In this document: positions 25,127 through 35,700 of the stretch, in pieces
Layout of the letters: the number at the start of each line of letters is the position of its first letter
Numbering within the stretch: the first letter of the stretch is position 1
Assembly (NCBI GenBank): GCA_017623355.1
Contig: JAGAPG010000022.1
Location: 98,029-162,028, forward strand
Direction of reading: 5' to 3'
DNA: 64,000 nt
DNA from: Clostridia bacterium
GTDB taxonomy: Bacteria; Bacillota; Clostridia; Oscillospirales; CAG-272
Notes under the pieces: generated by a model
What the model saw: only the letters and a program-made list of their open reading frames with translations
What the model was told of the DNA's origin: nothing
Databases searched by the model: none
Made by a program: the position numbers and the translations under genes

Positions 25127-26119
25127 ATGAAGATCGTGTGGCTTGGGCAAGGCGGACTTTTGATGGTTTCGGGTAAAAAACGAATACTTGTTGATCCGTA
25201 TCTTAGCAATTCGTGCGCTAAGAATGATAAAAATATGTCAAGACGCGTCAGAGTTAAAAAGAAATTTTTGCGTTGTAAGCCCGATATGATAATTTTGACT
25301 AATTCTCATCCCGATCATACCGATATAAAAACGATATCCTCGATATTGTATAAATCAAGAAAGCGCATAACGGTTTTGGCTTGCGAAAATTCCTTCAGAA
25401 TACTTGAAAGCTCCGATATAAAATCAAGATATACCAGAGTTATGTTTGGTGAGGGCGACGAGTGGACCTTTGAAAATATTCTTATTAAGGGGATTCGTGC
25501 AAAGACAGATGATAAAACATCGTTTGGCTTTACTCTTGACGATGAAATGAGCGAAAAAAGATTTTATTATTCGGGTAATACTCTCTATAGTAAATACGTT
25601 ATAGATCAAATACCCTCGGGAATAGATACTGCATTTATACCGATAAGCGGTGAATACGGCTGTATGAATATTTACGATGCGGCTCGTTTTGCTATTGATA
25701 CGGGGGCAAAGAATATAGTTCCCATATCGTTTGGTATGTTTGATTCCATAGATCCCCAAAGGCTTATTTCCCCCAACACGGTAATTCCTAAGATCTACAA
25801 AATTATTCCGTTAGAGCCCGATGAGGAAGAAAGCGTTTCCGAAAGCGTTAAGACAAAGAAGAAAAAAAGATCCGAGCTTAATGATATTTTTAAAGCTGAA
25901 AAAGCTAAAGAGCTTGAATACATAGAAAGAAAAAAGATCATTGAAGACAACGAGGCTGACGAGAATATCGTTGAGGAGATAGCAGAGCCTGTGAACAGAT
26001 ATGAGGACGAAAGCACAAGGGAATTTAATATAAGACTCGCAAAGGCTATTGAGGCAGGAAGAACGTATACAAGGACAAAAATTCAACTTAATACAGATAC
26101 TTATAATACAAAAAAATAA
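25127..26119 (+). CDS. MBL-fold metal-dependent hydrolase with charged C-terminal extension
   Basis: 330 residues from ATG 25127, with GAAAGGGGG 6-7 nt upstream. Residues 1-235 are an UlaG/YtnP-like metallo-beta-lactamase fold: VWLGQGGLLMVSGKKRILVD, NSHPDHTD (metal site), YYSGNTLYS, and IVPISFGMFD. After about residue 240 comes a highly charged, probably coiled extension (EEESVSESVKTKKKKRSELN, KAEKAKELEYIERKKIIED) to the end, which ordinary UlaG-like hydrolases lack. Substrate unknown. No signal peptide. Confidence 0.85.
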   Translation: MKIVWLGQGGLLMVSGKKRILVDPYLSNSCAKNDKNMSRRVRVKKKFLRCKPDMIILTNSHPDHTDIKTISSILYKSRKRITVLACENSFRILESSDIKSRYTRVMFGEGDEWTFENILIKGIRAKTDDKTSFGFTLDDEMSEKRFYYSGNTLYSKYVIDQIPSGIDTAFIPISGEYGCMNIYDAARFAIDTGAKNIVPISFGMFDSIDPQRLISPNTVIPKIYKIIPLEPDEEESVSESVKTKKKKRSELNDIFKAEKAKELEYIERKKIIEDNEADENIVEEIAEPVNRYEDESTREFNIRLAKAIEAGRTYTRTKIQLNTDTYNTKK

Positions 26120-26120
26120 G

Positions 26121-26151
26121 AAAATAACGCACTCACGGGTGCGTTATTTTT
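26121..26151 (+). terminator. Terminator after the MBL hydrolase gene
   Basis: Stem AAAATAACGCAC / GTGCGTTATTTT with loop TCACGG and a further T. Confidence 0.88.
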
Positions 26152-26221
26152 GTCGAATAAAAAATTTCATCATATCATATTAACAGGCGCGAAAGGGAGC
26201 GCCGAAATACGAGGAACAGGT

Positions 26222-26449
26222 ATGATAAGATTAAGTGAGCTTGAAAAAAACGAAGAGTGTAGGATAGTCAGAATATTTGCCGAGGATAAAGTCCGTCTTA
26301 GACTTCATTCGTTAGGCTTTATAGAGGGCGAAAGGATAAAAAGAGTGAGAGTCAGTGTCCTTGGAGATCCGGTAATGTACGAGATAGACGGCACTTATGT
26401 CGCTCTTCGCTGTGAGGAGGCTTTTCTTATTGGTATAGAGAGGATATGA
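26222..26449 (+). CDS. feoA: Ferrous iron transport protein A
   Basis: 75 residues from ATG 26222; an upstream in-frame start would fall in the terminator. MIRLSELEKNEECRIVRIFA, LRLHSLGFIEGERIKRV, GDPVMYEIDG and YVALRCEEAFLIGIERI are the SH3-like FeoA fold. FeoA is a small cytosolic partner of FeoB. The stop overlaps the feoB start, so the two are translationally coupled. Confidence 0.95.
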   Translation: MIRLSELEKNEECRIVRIFAEDKVRLRLHSLGFIEGERIKRVRVSVLGDPVMYEIDGTYVALRCEEAFLIGIERI

Positions 26450-28488
26450 TGAAGAAAGAAATATCCCATATAAAAGAAGATATATTAAAAAAAGACAGCG
26501 TTAAAATAGCGTTGGCAGGAAATCCGAATGTAGGGAAAAGCACGATATTCAACGCCTTGACCGGGCTGAAGCAGCACACGGGGAACTGGACCGGCAAAAC
26601 CGTAGAAAACGCCCAGGGAACCTTCAAGAATAACGGCACAACGTATCTTTTAACAGACACTCCCGGCACTTATTCACTTGAAAGCTATTCTGAAGAGGAG
26701 AGTGTAACGAGAAGCTTTTTGCTTTGTGGCGATATTGAGAAAACGATCGTTGTGTGTGATGCATCCAAGCTTTCAAGGACGTTAAAGCTTTTTCTCGAAA
26801 TATTACAGATAACTCCGAAGGCAATATTGTGCGTTAATTTAATCGACGAAGCCGAAAAGGATGGGATAAGTGTCGATATTACAAAGCTTTCGAGGCTTTT
26901 GGGAGTTAAGACTATAGCAACGGATGCGCGTCGCAAAAGGGGTATATCAGATTTAAAAAACGCGTTGAGCGAGGAAAATGCTTGCGCCTTGGAGATAAAA
27001 TATTCCGATAAAACCGAAGAAATGATATCTCGCGTTTGCAATCTGCTCGATGATTGCGGTGTGCCGAAAAGATACGTTGCCACAGAGCTTCTCAAGGGGA
27101 ATTCTTATATTGTCGAAAAAATATCAAATTTGGAGCAAATAAGGCGTGAAGTGTCTGATTTGATGAAAAAAGAAGGGATTTCCTGTACGGAAATACGAGA
27201 TGAAACATCACGGGCAATATCGGTATTATCAAAGGAAATATGTGATCAGGTAATAATTAAAAAAGAAAAGAAAAGATGCATAACGACTGAAAAAATAGAC
27301 TCTGTATTGGCGGGAAGAATATTTTCCGTTCCGTGTATGCTTCTTTTTTTGTGCCTGATATTTTATATTACCGTTACGTTCGCAAATTATCCAAGCGCAT
27401 TTTTATCTGATCTTTTCGTAAGAGCAGAAAATTTTTTGTACTCTTGTATTTCTAAAACGTCAACCCCTGTGTGGATAAACGATATGCTTTTGAAGGGTGC
27501 TTTCCGTACGCTTGGATGGGTAGTTTCCGTTATGCTTCCGCCTATGGCAATATTTTTTCCGTTGTTTACCTTGCTTGAGGATTGGGGTTATCTTCCCAGA
27601 ATAGCATTTAATCTTGACAGATGCTTTAAAAAATGCTCCTCCTGCGGAAAGCAATCTCTCACTATGTGTATGGGATTTGGCTGTAATGCCAGCGGAGTTA
27701 TGGGCGCAAGAATAATAAATACCCGAAGAGAAAGACTCCTTGCGATAATTACAAATTCGTTCGTGCCGTGTAACGGCAAATTTCCTACAATGATAACTCT
27801 TATCACGATATTTTTTGTGGGCGCATATGCAAATAATATTCTAGTCGCACTGATACTTTCGGGAATAATAATAATTTGCGTTTTAACGACACTTCTTATG
27901 ACTAAGCTTTTATCGCTGACCCTTTTAAAGGGCGAAAAATCATCGTTTATATTGGAGCTTCCGCCATATAGAAGACCGCAAATAGGGAAAACGCTTGTTC
28001 GCTCTCTTTTGGATAGAACACTTTTGGTTTTGTCAAGAGCGATAATCGTTTCAATTCCTGCGGGAATAATAATATGGTGCCTTTCAAATATTTACATTGG
28101 AGACGTGTCTGTAATAATGCATATTTCCGAGCTTTTAGATCCCGTCGGCAGATTTTTTGGTCTTGATGGAGTTTTACTCCTTGCTTTTATTCTCGGATTA
28201 CCTGCGAATGAAATAGTGTTGCCTATAGCACTGATGGCGTATACTTCGTCCTCATCGCTAACTGAAAGCGCGGATATGCTTACTACGCACTCTCTGCTCG
28301 TAAATAACGGATGGACCTATGTTACTGCTATATGCTTTATAATTTTTTCTCTTTTTCATTCGCCGTGCCTTACTACACTTTTGACAGTGAAAAAGGAAAC
28401 GGGCAGTATTCGTTGGATGCTTGTAAGCGCGCTTTTGCCAACGCTTTTTGGACTTACACTATGCGCTCTTGTTAATTTTATATTTTAA
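26446..28488 (+). CDS. feoB: Ferrous iron transporter B
   Basis: 680 residues. G1 is GNPNVGKST (25-33), followed by TGNWTGKTVENAQG (G2), LTDTPGTYSL (G3) and NLIDEAE (G4). A spacer domain of about 100 residues leads into the permease with GWVVSVMLPPMAIFFPLF and Gate motifs such as CMGFGCNASGVMGARI and SFVPCNGKFPTM, about ten TM segments in total. FeoB moves Fe2+ across the membrane, with GTP as switch. ATG 26446 overlaps the feoA stop. A very short polar C-terminus follows the last TM; no FeoC gene is seen. Confidence 0.97.
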   Translation: MMKKEISHIKEDILKKDSVKIALAGNPNVGKSTIFNALTGLKQHTGNWTGKTVENAQGTFKNNGTTYLLTDTPGTYSLESYSEEESVTRSFLLCGDIEKTIVVCDASKLSRTLKLFLEILQITPKAILCVNLIDEAEKDGISVDITKLSRLLGVKTIATDARRKRGISDLKNALSEENACALEIKYSDKTEEMISRVCNLLDDCGVPKRYVATELLKGNSYIVEKISNLEQIRREVSDLMKKEGISCTEIRDETSRAISVLSKEICDQVIIKKEKKRCITTEKIDSVLAGRIFSVPCMLLFLCLIFYITVTFANYPSAFLSDLFVRAENFLYSCISKTSTPVWINDMLLKGAFRTLGWVVSVMLPPMAIFFPLFTLLEDWGYLPRIAFNLDRCFKKCSSCGKQSLTMCMGFGCNASGVMGARIINTRRERLLAIITNSFVPCNGKFPTMITLITIFFVGAYANNILVALILSGIIIICVLTTLLMTKLLSLTLLKGEKSSFILELPPYRRPQIGKTLVRSLLDRTLLVLSRAIIVSIPAGIIIWCLSNIYIGDVSVIMHISELLDPVGRFFGLDGVLLLAFILGLPANEIVLPIALMAYTSSSSLTESADMLTTHSLLVNNGWTYVTAICFIIFSLFHSPCLTTLLTVKKETGSIRWMLVSALLPTLFGLTLCALVNFIF

Positions 28489-28519
28489 AGAAAAATCTCC
28501 TGATTGGGAGATTTTTCTT
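28488..28519 (+). terminator. Terminator of feoAB
   Basis: Stem AAGAAAAATCTCC / GGGAGATTTTTCTT with loop TGATT, starting in the feoB stop codon. Confidence 0.85.
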
Positions 28520-28583
28520 GATTTATTTCTATAAGTGTGTTACTATAATATTTATAAAGATATAATTTAAAAAGGAGAAAAAA

Positions 28584-29732
28584 ATGAATTATACGTTTTC
28601 TGATCTTCAAAAATATCTTGACACTGTTTTAGTGAAAGAGAAAGTGCCGGGATTTGTTTGTAAGGTGATACATAAGGGAAAAATAGTTTTTGATTACTCG
28701 GCTGGATATTCAGACAGAGAAAACAAAAAGCCAATGACCGGTAAGGAGCATTTCTTTATTTATTCGGCATCAAAGCCGATTACCTGTGCAGCGGCGATGC
28801 ACGCCTATGAGGAAGGAAAATTTCTTATGGGACATCCTCTTTGGTGGTATCTTGGCGAATTCGGCGAATGTAAGGTTAAGTTCAAGCAATCCGACGGAAC
28901 AGAGATTCTTGAGCCTCTTAATGAACCTATAAGAATACAAGATCTTTTTACTATGAGCGCAGGTCTTGACTATAATTTTGATGCTCCTGCAATAAAGGAA
29001 GCAATTGCGAAAAATCCTAAAGCACCCACAAGAGAGATAGCGCGCGCCATAGCAAAGGGAAATCTTGATTTTCAACCGGGAACAAGATGGCAGTATAGCC
29101 TTTGTCACGATGTCTTGGCAGCTCTTGTAGAGGTGGCGACGGGAGAAAGGTTTGCCGATTATGTAAAAAGAGTTATCTTTGATCCGCTCGGCATGAACGA
29201 TACTTATCTTCATCCGACATCGGAAATTCTTGAAAACGTAGCAGCGCAGTACAGATTTAACTATTCGACAGGAGAGGCTGAGCTTGTTGAAAAGAAAAAT
29301 GCATATATACTTGGCGAGGAATACGATTCGGGCGGAGCAGGAGTTATAACCACAGCCGGAGATTATGCTAAGTTTTTGGCGGCTATGGCAAACTACGGAG
29401 TCGGTGAAAACGGAGCAAGAATTTTATCAAAGGCAGGCGTAAATCTTATGCGTACTAATGTTTTTGACGGACAAAGGCTTAAGGATTTTCAAACCTGGAT
29501 GAATAATTTTGAGTATGGCTACGGATTTGGTGTACGTACTAAGATAGGCGTAGGCAGAGGCGGAAATTTCTCATCAATGGGCGAGTTTGGATGGGATGGC
29601 GCAGCAGGATTTTTGGCATCAATAGATCCCGAAAAGAATCTTGCAATACTTTATGCTCAGCACGTGCTTAATCCTCAACACGAGGTAATACACAATAAGA
29701 TTAAAAATTTTGTAAATATGATAATTGAATAA
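28584..29732 (+). CDS. Serine hydrolase, class C beta-lactamase-like
   Basis: 382 residues, RBS AAAGGAG before ATG 28584. The catalytic SxxK is Ser61-Ala-Ser-Lys64 in FIYSASKP; WQYSLCHDV provides the YxN-like tyrosine (YSL here, so the usual asparagine is replaced). GMNDTYLHPTSEILENVAAQ and SGGAGVITTAGDYAKFLAAM are standard for this family of esterases/peptidases. No signal peptide is visible, so a cytoplasmic esterase is more likely than a beta-lactamase. It is followed after 15 nt by the ATPase gene. Confidence 0.9.
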   Translation: MNYTFSDLQKYLDTVLVKEKVPGFVCKVIHKGKIVFDYSAGYSDRENKKPMTGKEHFFIYSASKPITCAAAMHAYEEGKFLMGHPLWWYLGEFGECKVKFKQSDGTEILEPLNEPIRIQDLFTMSAGLDYNFDAPAIKEAIAKNPKAPTREIARAIAKGNLDFQPGTRWQYSLCHDVLAALVEVATGERFADYVKRVIFDPLGMNDTYLHPTSEILENVAAQYRFNYSTGEAELVEKKNAYILGEEYDSGGAGVITTAGDYAKFLAAMANYGVGENGARILSKAGVNLMRTNVFDGQRLKDFQTWMNNFEYGYGFGVRTKIGVGRGGNFSSMGEFGWDGAAGFLASIDPEKNLAILYAQHVLNPQHEVIHNKIKNFVNMIIE

Positions 29733-29747
29733 GGAAAGGTGAAAAAA

Positions 29748-32423
29748 TTGAAGCATTATATTGAAACATCCGATGCTGTTTTAAATGAGCTGAAAACAAC
29801 TAAGGATGGGTTAACGAAAAGCGAAGCTGAGGCAAGACTTGAGAAAAACGGAAAAAACAAGCTTGCCGAGGGCAAAAAGGAAACACTTATTATGCGTTTC
29901 CTTAAGCAGCTTGCAGAGCCTATGACGATAATTCTTATCGTTGCGGCTCTCATATCGGGAATTTTAGCGATAGTTGAAAGAGAATTTCCGACAGACGTAA
30001 TAATCATAATGGCAGTCGTTCTTATAAACGCTGTTTTGGGCGTGGTTCAGGAAAGCAAGGCGGAAAAGGCCTTGGAGGCACTTGAGAAAATTGCCGCCGC
30101 AACATCAAAGGTTATAAGAGACGGACACCAGATAACGATAAAAAGCGAGGATCTTGTTGTTGGTGATATAATTGTTTTGGAGGCGGGAGATGCAGTTCCT
30201 GCCGATGCGCGTATAATCGAATGTGCAAGCCTTAAAATAGAAGAAGCGGCTCTTACAGGAGAAAGCGTTCCCGTTGATAAAAAAGAAAGCGCGCTTGAAG
30301 CCGGAGCTAACGGAGATGTTCCGCTCGGTGACCGAAAGAATATGGTCTTTATGGGTAGCACTGTGGTTTACGGACGCGGAAAGGCTGTTATAACAGCTAC
30401 GGGAATGGATACCGAAATGGGCAAGATAGCAGATGCTCTTTCAAATGCTCAAGAGGGTAAAACTCCACTCCAAATGAAGCTTTCACAGCTCAGTAAGATA
30501 CTTACCTATCTTGTGATAGGAATTTGTGTTGTAGTATTCGGAATAAATATAATCCGTTCATTGGTTGAAGGCAACGGAATAGAATTTGATACAGTACTTG
30601 ATACGTTTATGGTGGCAATATCGCTTGCGGTAGCGGCAATTCCTGAAGGACTTGCAACCGTTGTTACGATAGTTCTTTCAATAGGCGTTACAAATATGTC
30701 TAAGCGAAATGCTATCATAAGAAAGCTCACAGCTGTTGAAACTCTTGGCTGTACTCAAATAATATGCTCCGACAAAACAGGAACTCTTACTCAAAACAAG
30801 ATGACTGTTGTAGAGCATTTTGGAGCTGATGAAAAAATGCTTGCGATAGGAATGTCACTTTGCTCCGATGCTGAATTTGATACAGATGCCAATACCGCAA
30901 TAGGCGAGCCGACGGAATGCGCGCTTGTCAATTATGCTGAGGGCTTGAAGCTTTCCAAAAATGAACAAAAGAAGATATACGAGCGCATTGGCGAGGTTCC
31001 GTTTGATTCAATGAGAAAGATGATGAGTACCGTTCATAATAATAACGGCTCACTCATTCAGTTTACAAAGGGTGCACCCGATGAGATACTTAAGCGTTGC
31101 GTATCCGTTTACGAGAACGGAGAGGCGGTAGCTCTTACAGAAGAAAAAAGAGCAGAAATACTCGGTGCGAATAAAAATATGGCTGACAAGGCGTTGCGTG
31201 TTCTTGCCGTAGGATTTAAAAACCACACTAAAGAGCCAGATGAATACGAGGCGGAAAAGCTTGAGAATGATCTTTGCTTTATAGGTCTTGTTGGAATGAT
31301 AGACCCTGTTCGTCCTGAGGTGAAGCCCGCTATTGACGAGTGCAGAAGTGCAGGAATCCGACCGATAATGATAACCGGAGATCATAAGGATACCGCTGTT
31401 GCAATAGCTATGCAGCTTGGAATAATTGAAAGCGCCGATCAAGCTATAACAGGCGCGGAGCTTGATAATATTTCAGATGATGATTTTGATGCGTTTGTTG
31501 AAAAATATTCGGTATATGCGCGTGTTCAGCCCGAGCATAAAACAAGAATAGTAAATGCTTGGCGCAAAAAAGGCAAGGTAACTGCCATGACGGGTGACGG
31601 TGTAAACGATGCTCCATCTATAAAAAATGCCGATATCGGTGTCGGAATGGGTATTACAGGAACAGATGTTACCAAAAACGTTGCCGATATGATACTTACC
31701 GACGATAACTTTGCAACTATAGTTTCGGCTGTCGGAGAGGGAAGAAGAATTTACGATAATATAAGAAAATCAATACAATTCCTTCTTGCATCGAATCTTT
31801 CCGAGGTTTTGACGATTTTCTTTGCAACTCTGTTCGGTTTTTCAATATTTAAGCCTGTTCATTTGCTTTGGATAAACTTGATTACAGACTGCTTGCCCGC
31901 GCTTTCTCTCGGTATGGAAAAGGCTGAGGGCGATATAATGAAGCGAAAGCCGCGAGATTCAAGAGAAGGAATTTTTGCGGGCGGATTGGGAATAAACGTA
32001 GTATATCAAGGAATTTTGGTTACTGTAATTACTCTCGTTTCCTACTTTATAGGCGCTAATGTTTTGGCGGAAATGCATCACGCGGAGGCAATAGCTGCCG
32101 GAACGTACACGGCAAACGGACTTGGAACGTCAATGGCATTTTTAACACTCTCAATGGCTGAAATATTCCACTCTTTCAATATGCGCTCACTTGGAAAATC
32201 TATATTTAAAATGAAAAAGCAGAATATATGGCTTTGGGGTGCGGCAGCACTTTCATTGTTGCTCACAACGTTAGTTATAGAAATTCCGTTCTTGGCAGAT
32301 GCCTTTGAGCTTGCGCATCTTGATCTTATGGAATACGGCATCGCAATAGCACTTGCTCTTTGTGTGATCCCTGTAGTTGAGATAGTAAAGCTCATAACTC
32401 GAGTTATAGCTAAGAAGAAATAA
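29748..32423 (+). CDS. Calcium-transporting P-type ATPase (P2 type)
   Basis: 891 residues. TTG 29748 is the likely start, with AGGAAAGG 8 nt upstream; GTG 29739 overlaps that site. Domain order: cation ATPase N-terminus (LKTTKDGLTKSEAEARLEKNG), actuator with LTGES (about 165), M4 motif VAAIPEGLATVV, phosphorylation site CSDKTGTLTQNK with Asp342, nucleotide-binding KGAPDEILKRC, and TGDGVNDAPSIKNADIGVGM. Ten TM segments with a C-terminal P-type ATPase domain. PEGL in M4 and DCLPALSLGME in M6 fit Ca2+ pumps of the PMCA/SERCA kind. Exports Ca2+ at the cost of ATP. Confidence 0.95.
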   Translation: MKHYIETSDAVLNELKTTKDGLTKSEAEARLEKNGKNKLAEGKKETLIMRFLKQLAEPMTIILIVAALISGILAIVEREFPTDVIIIMAVVLINAVLGVVQESKAEKALEALEKIAAATSKVIRDGHQITIKSEDLVVGDIIVLEAGDAVPADARIIECASLKIEEAALTGESVPVDKKESALEAGANGDVPLGDRKNMVFMGSTVVYGRGKAVITATGMDTEMGKIADALSNAQEGKTPLQMKLSQLSKILTYLVIGICVVVFGINIIRSLVEGNGIEFDTVLDTFMVAISLAVAAIPEGLATVVTIVLSIGVTNMSKRNAIIRKLTAVETLGCTQIICSDKTGTLTQNKMTVVEHFGADEKMLAIGMSLCSDAEFDTDANTAIGEPTECALVNYAEGLKLSKNEQKKIYERIGEVPFDSMRKMMSTVHNNNGSLIQFTKGAPDEILKRCVSVYENGEAVALTEEKRAEILGANKNMADKALRVLAVGFKNHTKEPDEYEAEKLENDLCFIGLVGMIDPVRPEVKPAIDECRSAGIRPIMITGDHKDTAVAIAMQLGIIESADQAITGAELDNISDDDFDAFVEKYSVYARVQPEHKTRIVNAWRKKGKVTAMTGDGVNDAPSIKNADIGVGMGITGTDVTKNVADMILTDDNFATIVSAVGEGRRIYDNIRKSIQFLLASNLSEVLTIFFATLFGFSIFKPVHLLWINLITDCLPALSLGMEKAEGDIMKRKPRDSREGIFAGGLGINVVYQGILVTVITLVSYFIGANVLAEMHHAEAIAAGTYTANGLGTSMAFLTLSMAEIFHSFNMRSLGKSIFKMKKQNIWLWGAAALSLLLTTLVIEIPFLADAFELAHLDLMEYGIAIALALCVIPVVEIVKLITRVIAKKK

Positions 32424-32430
32424 AAAAATG

Positions 32431-32461
32431 AAAACAGTCCTTTAAAATAAGGACTGTTTTT
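32431..32461 (+). terminator. Terminator of the Ca2+-ATPase gene
   Basis: Stem AAAACAGTCCTT / AGGACTGTTTTT, loop TAAAATA. Confidence 0.88.
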
Positions 32462-32554
32462 CAATGCTTTAGGCAAAATTTCTTTACATTATTTTATATA
32501 TAAGAATAAAAGAACAAAAGCAAGCTCAATTTTTGGGCTTGTTTTTTACAAATG

Positions 32555-32575
32555 TTTTGTACAAATTGCACAAAA
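32555..32575. promoter_or_regulatory. Operator-like inverted repeat (site A)
   Basis: Arms TTTTGTACAA and TTGCACAAAA around a central A, one mismatch. The same element, perfect, is at 62653-62675, and a third with one mismatch at 40997-41013. A half site TTTTTGTGCAA follows at about 32594-32605, next to the -35 box. The gap 32462-32753 holds this control region and two hairpins in the leader (GCGAGAAATCGC, CGGCAAAGCCG), no other gene. Confidence 0.7.
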
Positions 32576-32580
32576 AAGTT

Positions 32581-32589
32581 GGGGGGGGG
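32581..32589 (+). repeat. Poly-G tract, 9 G, in the promoter region
   Basis: Nine consecutive G in an AT-rich region, ending 21 nt before the -35 box at 32611. Compare 11 G at 62681-62691, ending 20 nt before its -35 box. Confidence 0.9.
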
Positions 32590-32610
32590 CATTATTTTTG
32601 TGCAATATGC

Positions 32611-32640
32611 TTGACAAATAAGAGATTTATATATTATAAT
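32611..32640 (+). promoter_or_regulatory. Promoter of the 1252-aa repeat protein gene
   Basis: TTGACA at 32611-32616, 18 nt, TATAAT at 32635-32640. A block further down (ACACTACTATACA) also matches the region behind the 62735 promoter. Confidence 0.8.
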
Positions 32641-32753
32641 ATATTTACCAAATATTATTAACACTACTATACACACGCGAGAAATCGCAAACGGCAAAGC
32701 CGTGGCGCGCTTTTTGGTACGCACCGAAAACAAATTCAAAGGAGAGGATTTTT

Positions 32754-35700
32754 ATGAAAAAGAAAATCATTGCGCTTCTCAGCTTCATAATGGTCTTTGT
32801 AAGTATTTTTGCAATATCCGCTATGATTTCCTCAGCTGAGGGCGAGGATGCGCAAACAATCACCATCAGCTACATTAATTCGCAGCATACAACATCTACG
32901 GATCTTGATAAGGTTGCGCACGCTGACGGTAAAATTACTGTTGCGCCGGGTGAAAAATTCACCTTGCCAACAACTGCAAACAGTACGTTTGTAGGACAAG
33001 AGGGATATGTGCTCGTATGGTTTACCGAGAACGGACGCACATATATGGCAGGCGATGAGGTTTCCTTTACCGAGGATACCAAGCTTTTCCGTTGCGTAGC
33101 TAAGGAATGTGCAACCGCCGCAGAGGTGAAAAGCGCTATGGGCAGCGATTGCATGGCTGCAATTCTTACTGCCGATATTGAAAGCACGGACAGCATAGGA
33201 CATAAATATCAAAATCAGGCTATGCTCGTTCTCAACGGTCACACCTTTAACATCACCAGAAATAACACAATAATGGGTGATCAGCGTACAGGTAAGAACA
33301 TAATCGGTAAGGGTACAGTAAACTGCTATGTTACCGACAATTCTTACGGAAAGTACAAGGTGTTTGAGTCAAAATCACACGGTTGGGCAGGCGATCAAAA
33401 CAGAATTATCGTAGGTGTGGATGTAACGCTCAATGCTCCGAACTTTAAACTTACCGATGACTGGGACGGCTCTTATGTTCAGGGCTATCCGTGGGTAAGA
33501 ATTTACGGTAAGGTAAGCGTTTATAATTTGGGTGAAATAGGAACAGCCAACAGAACACCGCGCTTTGAATTTTTTGAAGGCTCGGAGCTGACACTTGGCG
33601 ATACATACTTATTAAAAGATGTATTAAATAACAAGTATAATGTTCAAGGCTTCCAAATTAATATTTCAGGCGGAAAATTTAATCTTCCCGAAGAAGCTAA
33701 ATCCATTCATTATTGGACAAACGATTATAAGGACAAGGATACGAGCGGTACGTATGAAACACACAACCTTACCTCAGCAAACCGAGATAAATTCAATATT
33801 ACCGGCGGCTCGTTTAGCGTTAAGCTTCCCGACGGACTTTTGAAAAACGGATATGAGTGCGTTTATAATGAGGAGACAGAATACTATGACGTGGTATATG
33901 TAGGATGTACTCTTGAAGGCTCAAACGGAGTTCATAATTATAAGGTTCAAGAGGCATTTTTGGAATGTAATGCTACTTGTGATGAAATAGGAGTACATTA
34001 TTACAGATGTATGTGTGGCTCTAACTACGTTGATATGGTAGATGCTCTTGGACACGATTATTCAAACGTTGTAATTGAAAAGATTGCAACGACATTGGAA
34101 AACGGCGTTAAGAGAGTAACCTGTACAAACTGCCAAGATTCGTATACTTATGAGTATTCATTTGACCCATCCGAGCAGATTATCACAATAGTTGTAAAGA
34201 ATGAGGAAGCAACTAAAGAGATAACGGCAACGGTAAAGGATTTTTATAATGTAACCATTTCCGATACGACAGATGGATACACATCTTCGTTTAACGGAGT
34301 TAAGGAATTTGCTGATCCCGATAATGCAGAAATTACTTATACTATTGCCGATGTGGTTGAAATTGTAATTCCTGCCGGATTTACTCACATAAAAACATCA
34401 TCCTTGAAGGGAGCAACGGCTCTTAAGAAGATCGTTCTTCTTGACGGAGCTAATGTAACCTTTGAAACCAAATCCATCGACGGATGTACAGCTCTTGAAA
34501 ATATCACTGTAGGAGATTGCTCTGTAATCTTCAACAATACAACCATTAACGGAAACACAGCTGATATTGAGCTTGACTTATCAAATGCGAATGCAACCTT
34601 TAAATCATCAGCCTTTGACGGTAAAGCAATTAAAAGCCTTGTTCTTGGAAAAGACAAAAAATATGATTTTGGTGAAAACAGCTTTAGAAAAACCAAGATT
34701 GAAAGCCTTGTATTCCCCGATGGTTCTAATGCTATCGAGAATAATGGAGTATCTCTTGTAAGATTTTCCGGCGGAGCAGCATTCTATGCGTGCCCTAACC
34801 TTAAATATGTTTATTTTGGTTCTAATATAATTGCTCCAAACAAGGACGGTCAAATTTGGCTTACCAATAAGCCGTTTGACTGTGCGTATGCGCTTGAGCT
34901 TGTGGTTCTTATGGATATAACTCATATAAATGAGTATACATTCTGTTGCGCGGCTGCGGGTAATGAATCAAAAGAAAACAAAGAAATAGTTGAAAACGGC
35001 TTGGTGGTATATCATCACGGAAGCTCGTTATCTCTCGACAAAAATACATTTGCCAATAGAAGATATTACGGTGTAAAGCTTTACACTACAGCGTCAAATA
35101 TAACATCACTTTTAAACTGTGTATATACTATTTACAATGGCATTAATCACGCATATACCGAGGGTGGTATTCCTGCAACCTGCACAACTCCGGGAACATC
35201 CTCGTGGTCAACAGACTGTCCTTGCGGAAACGTATATGATGCATCGTATTCTGTTTACAGTACCCTTGATTCAACTATTAACGGTACAAGCGGAAGCGTA
35301 AGCGTTGGTACTGTAACAAACGCTCTCGGACATAACTTTACCTATGCAGATGAAACAATCGTAGGAAAAACAGAAGCAAACTGCTTGAAGAACGCAACAG
35401 TAACGTATAAATGTACAAGATGTGATGTGACAGAAACAAAAGAAATACTCGATTCAGCAACAGGACACACTCTCGCTGACGAATGGACGGTTCTTGTAGA
35501 AGCAACATGTACAATTGAAGGCTTACAACAAAAATTCTGCGTAAAATGCGGAGCTTTGGCAATGGGCCAAGCAATACCCGCAATAGGTCATAAGGCAAGC
35601 GGAGAATGGGTTACAATAGTAGAAGCAACCTGTACGGTTGGAGCGACAAAGGTACAGTACTGTATAAATGAAGGTTGCGGAATCGCGTGCGAAACAGAAA

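Noticed and set aside
26150-26221. Longer N-terminus for FeoA
   Set aside because: It would begin inside the terminator stem; the 75-residue form has the family length.
28584-29732. Antibiotic-resistance beta-lactamase
   Set aside because: SxxK is present, but there is no signal peptide and the YxN asparagine is missing, so a cytoplasmic esterase-type serine hydrolase is more likely.
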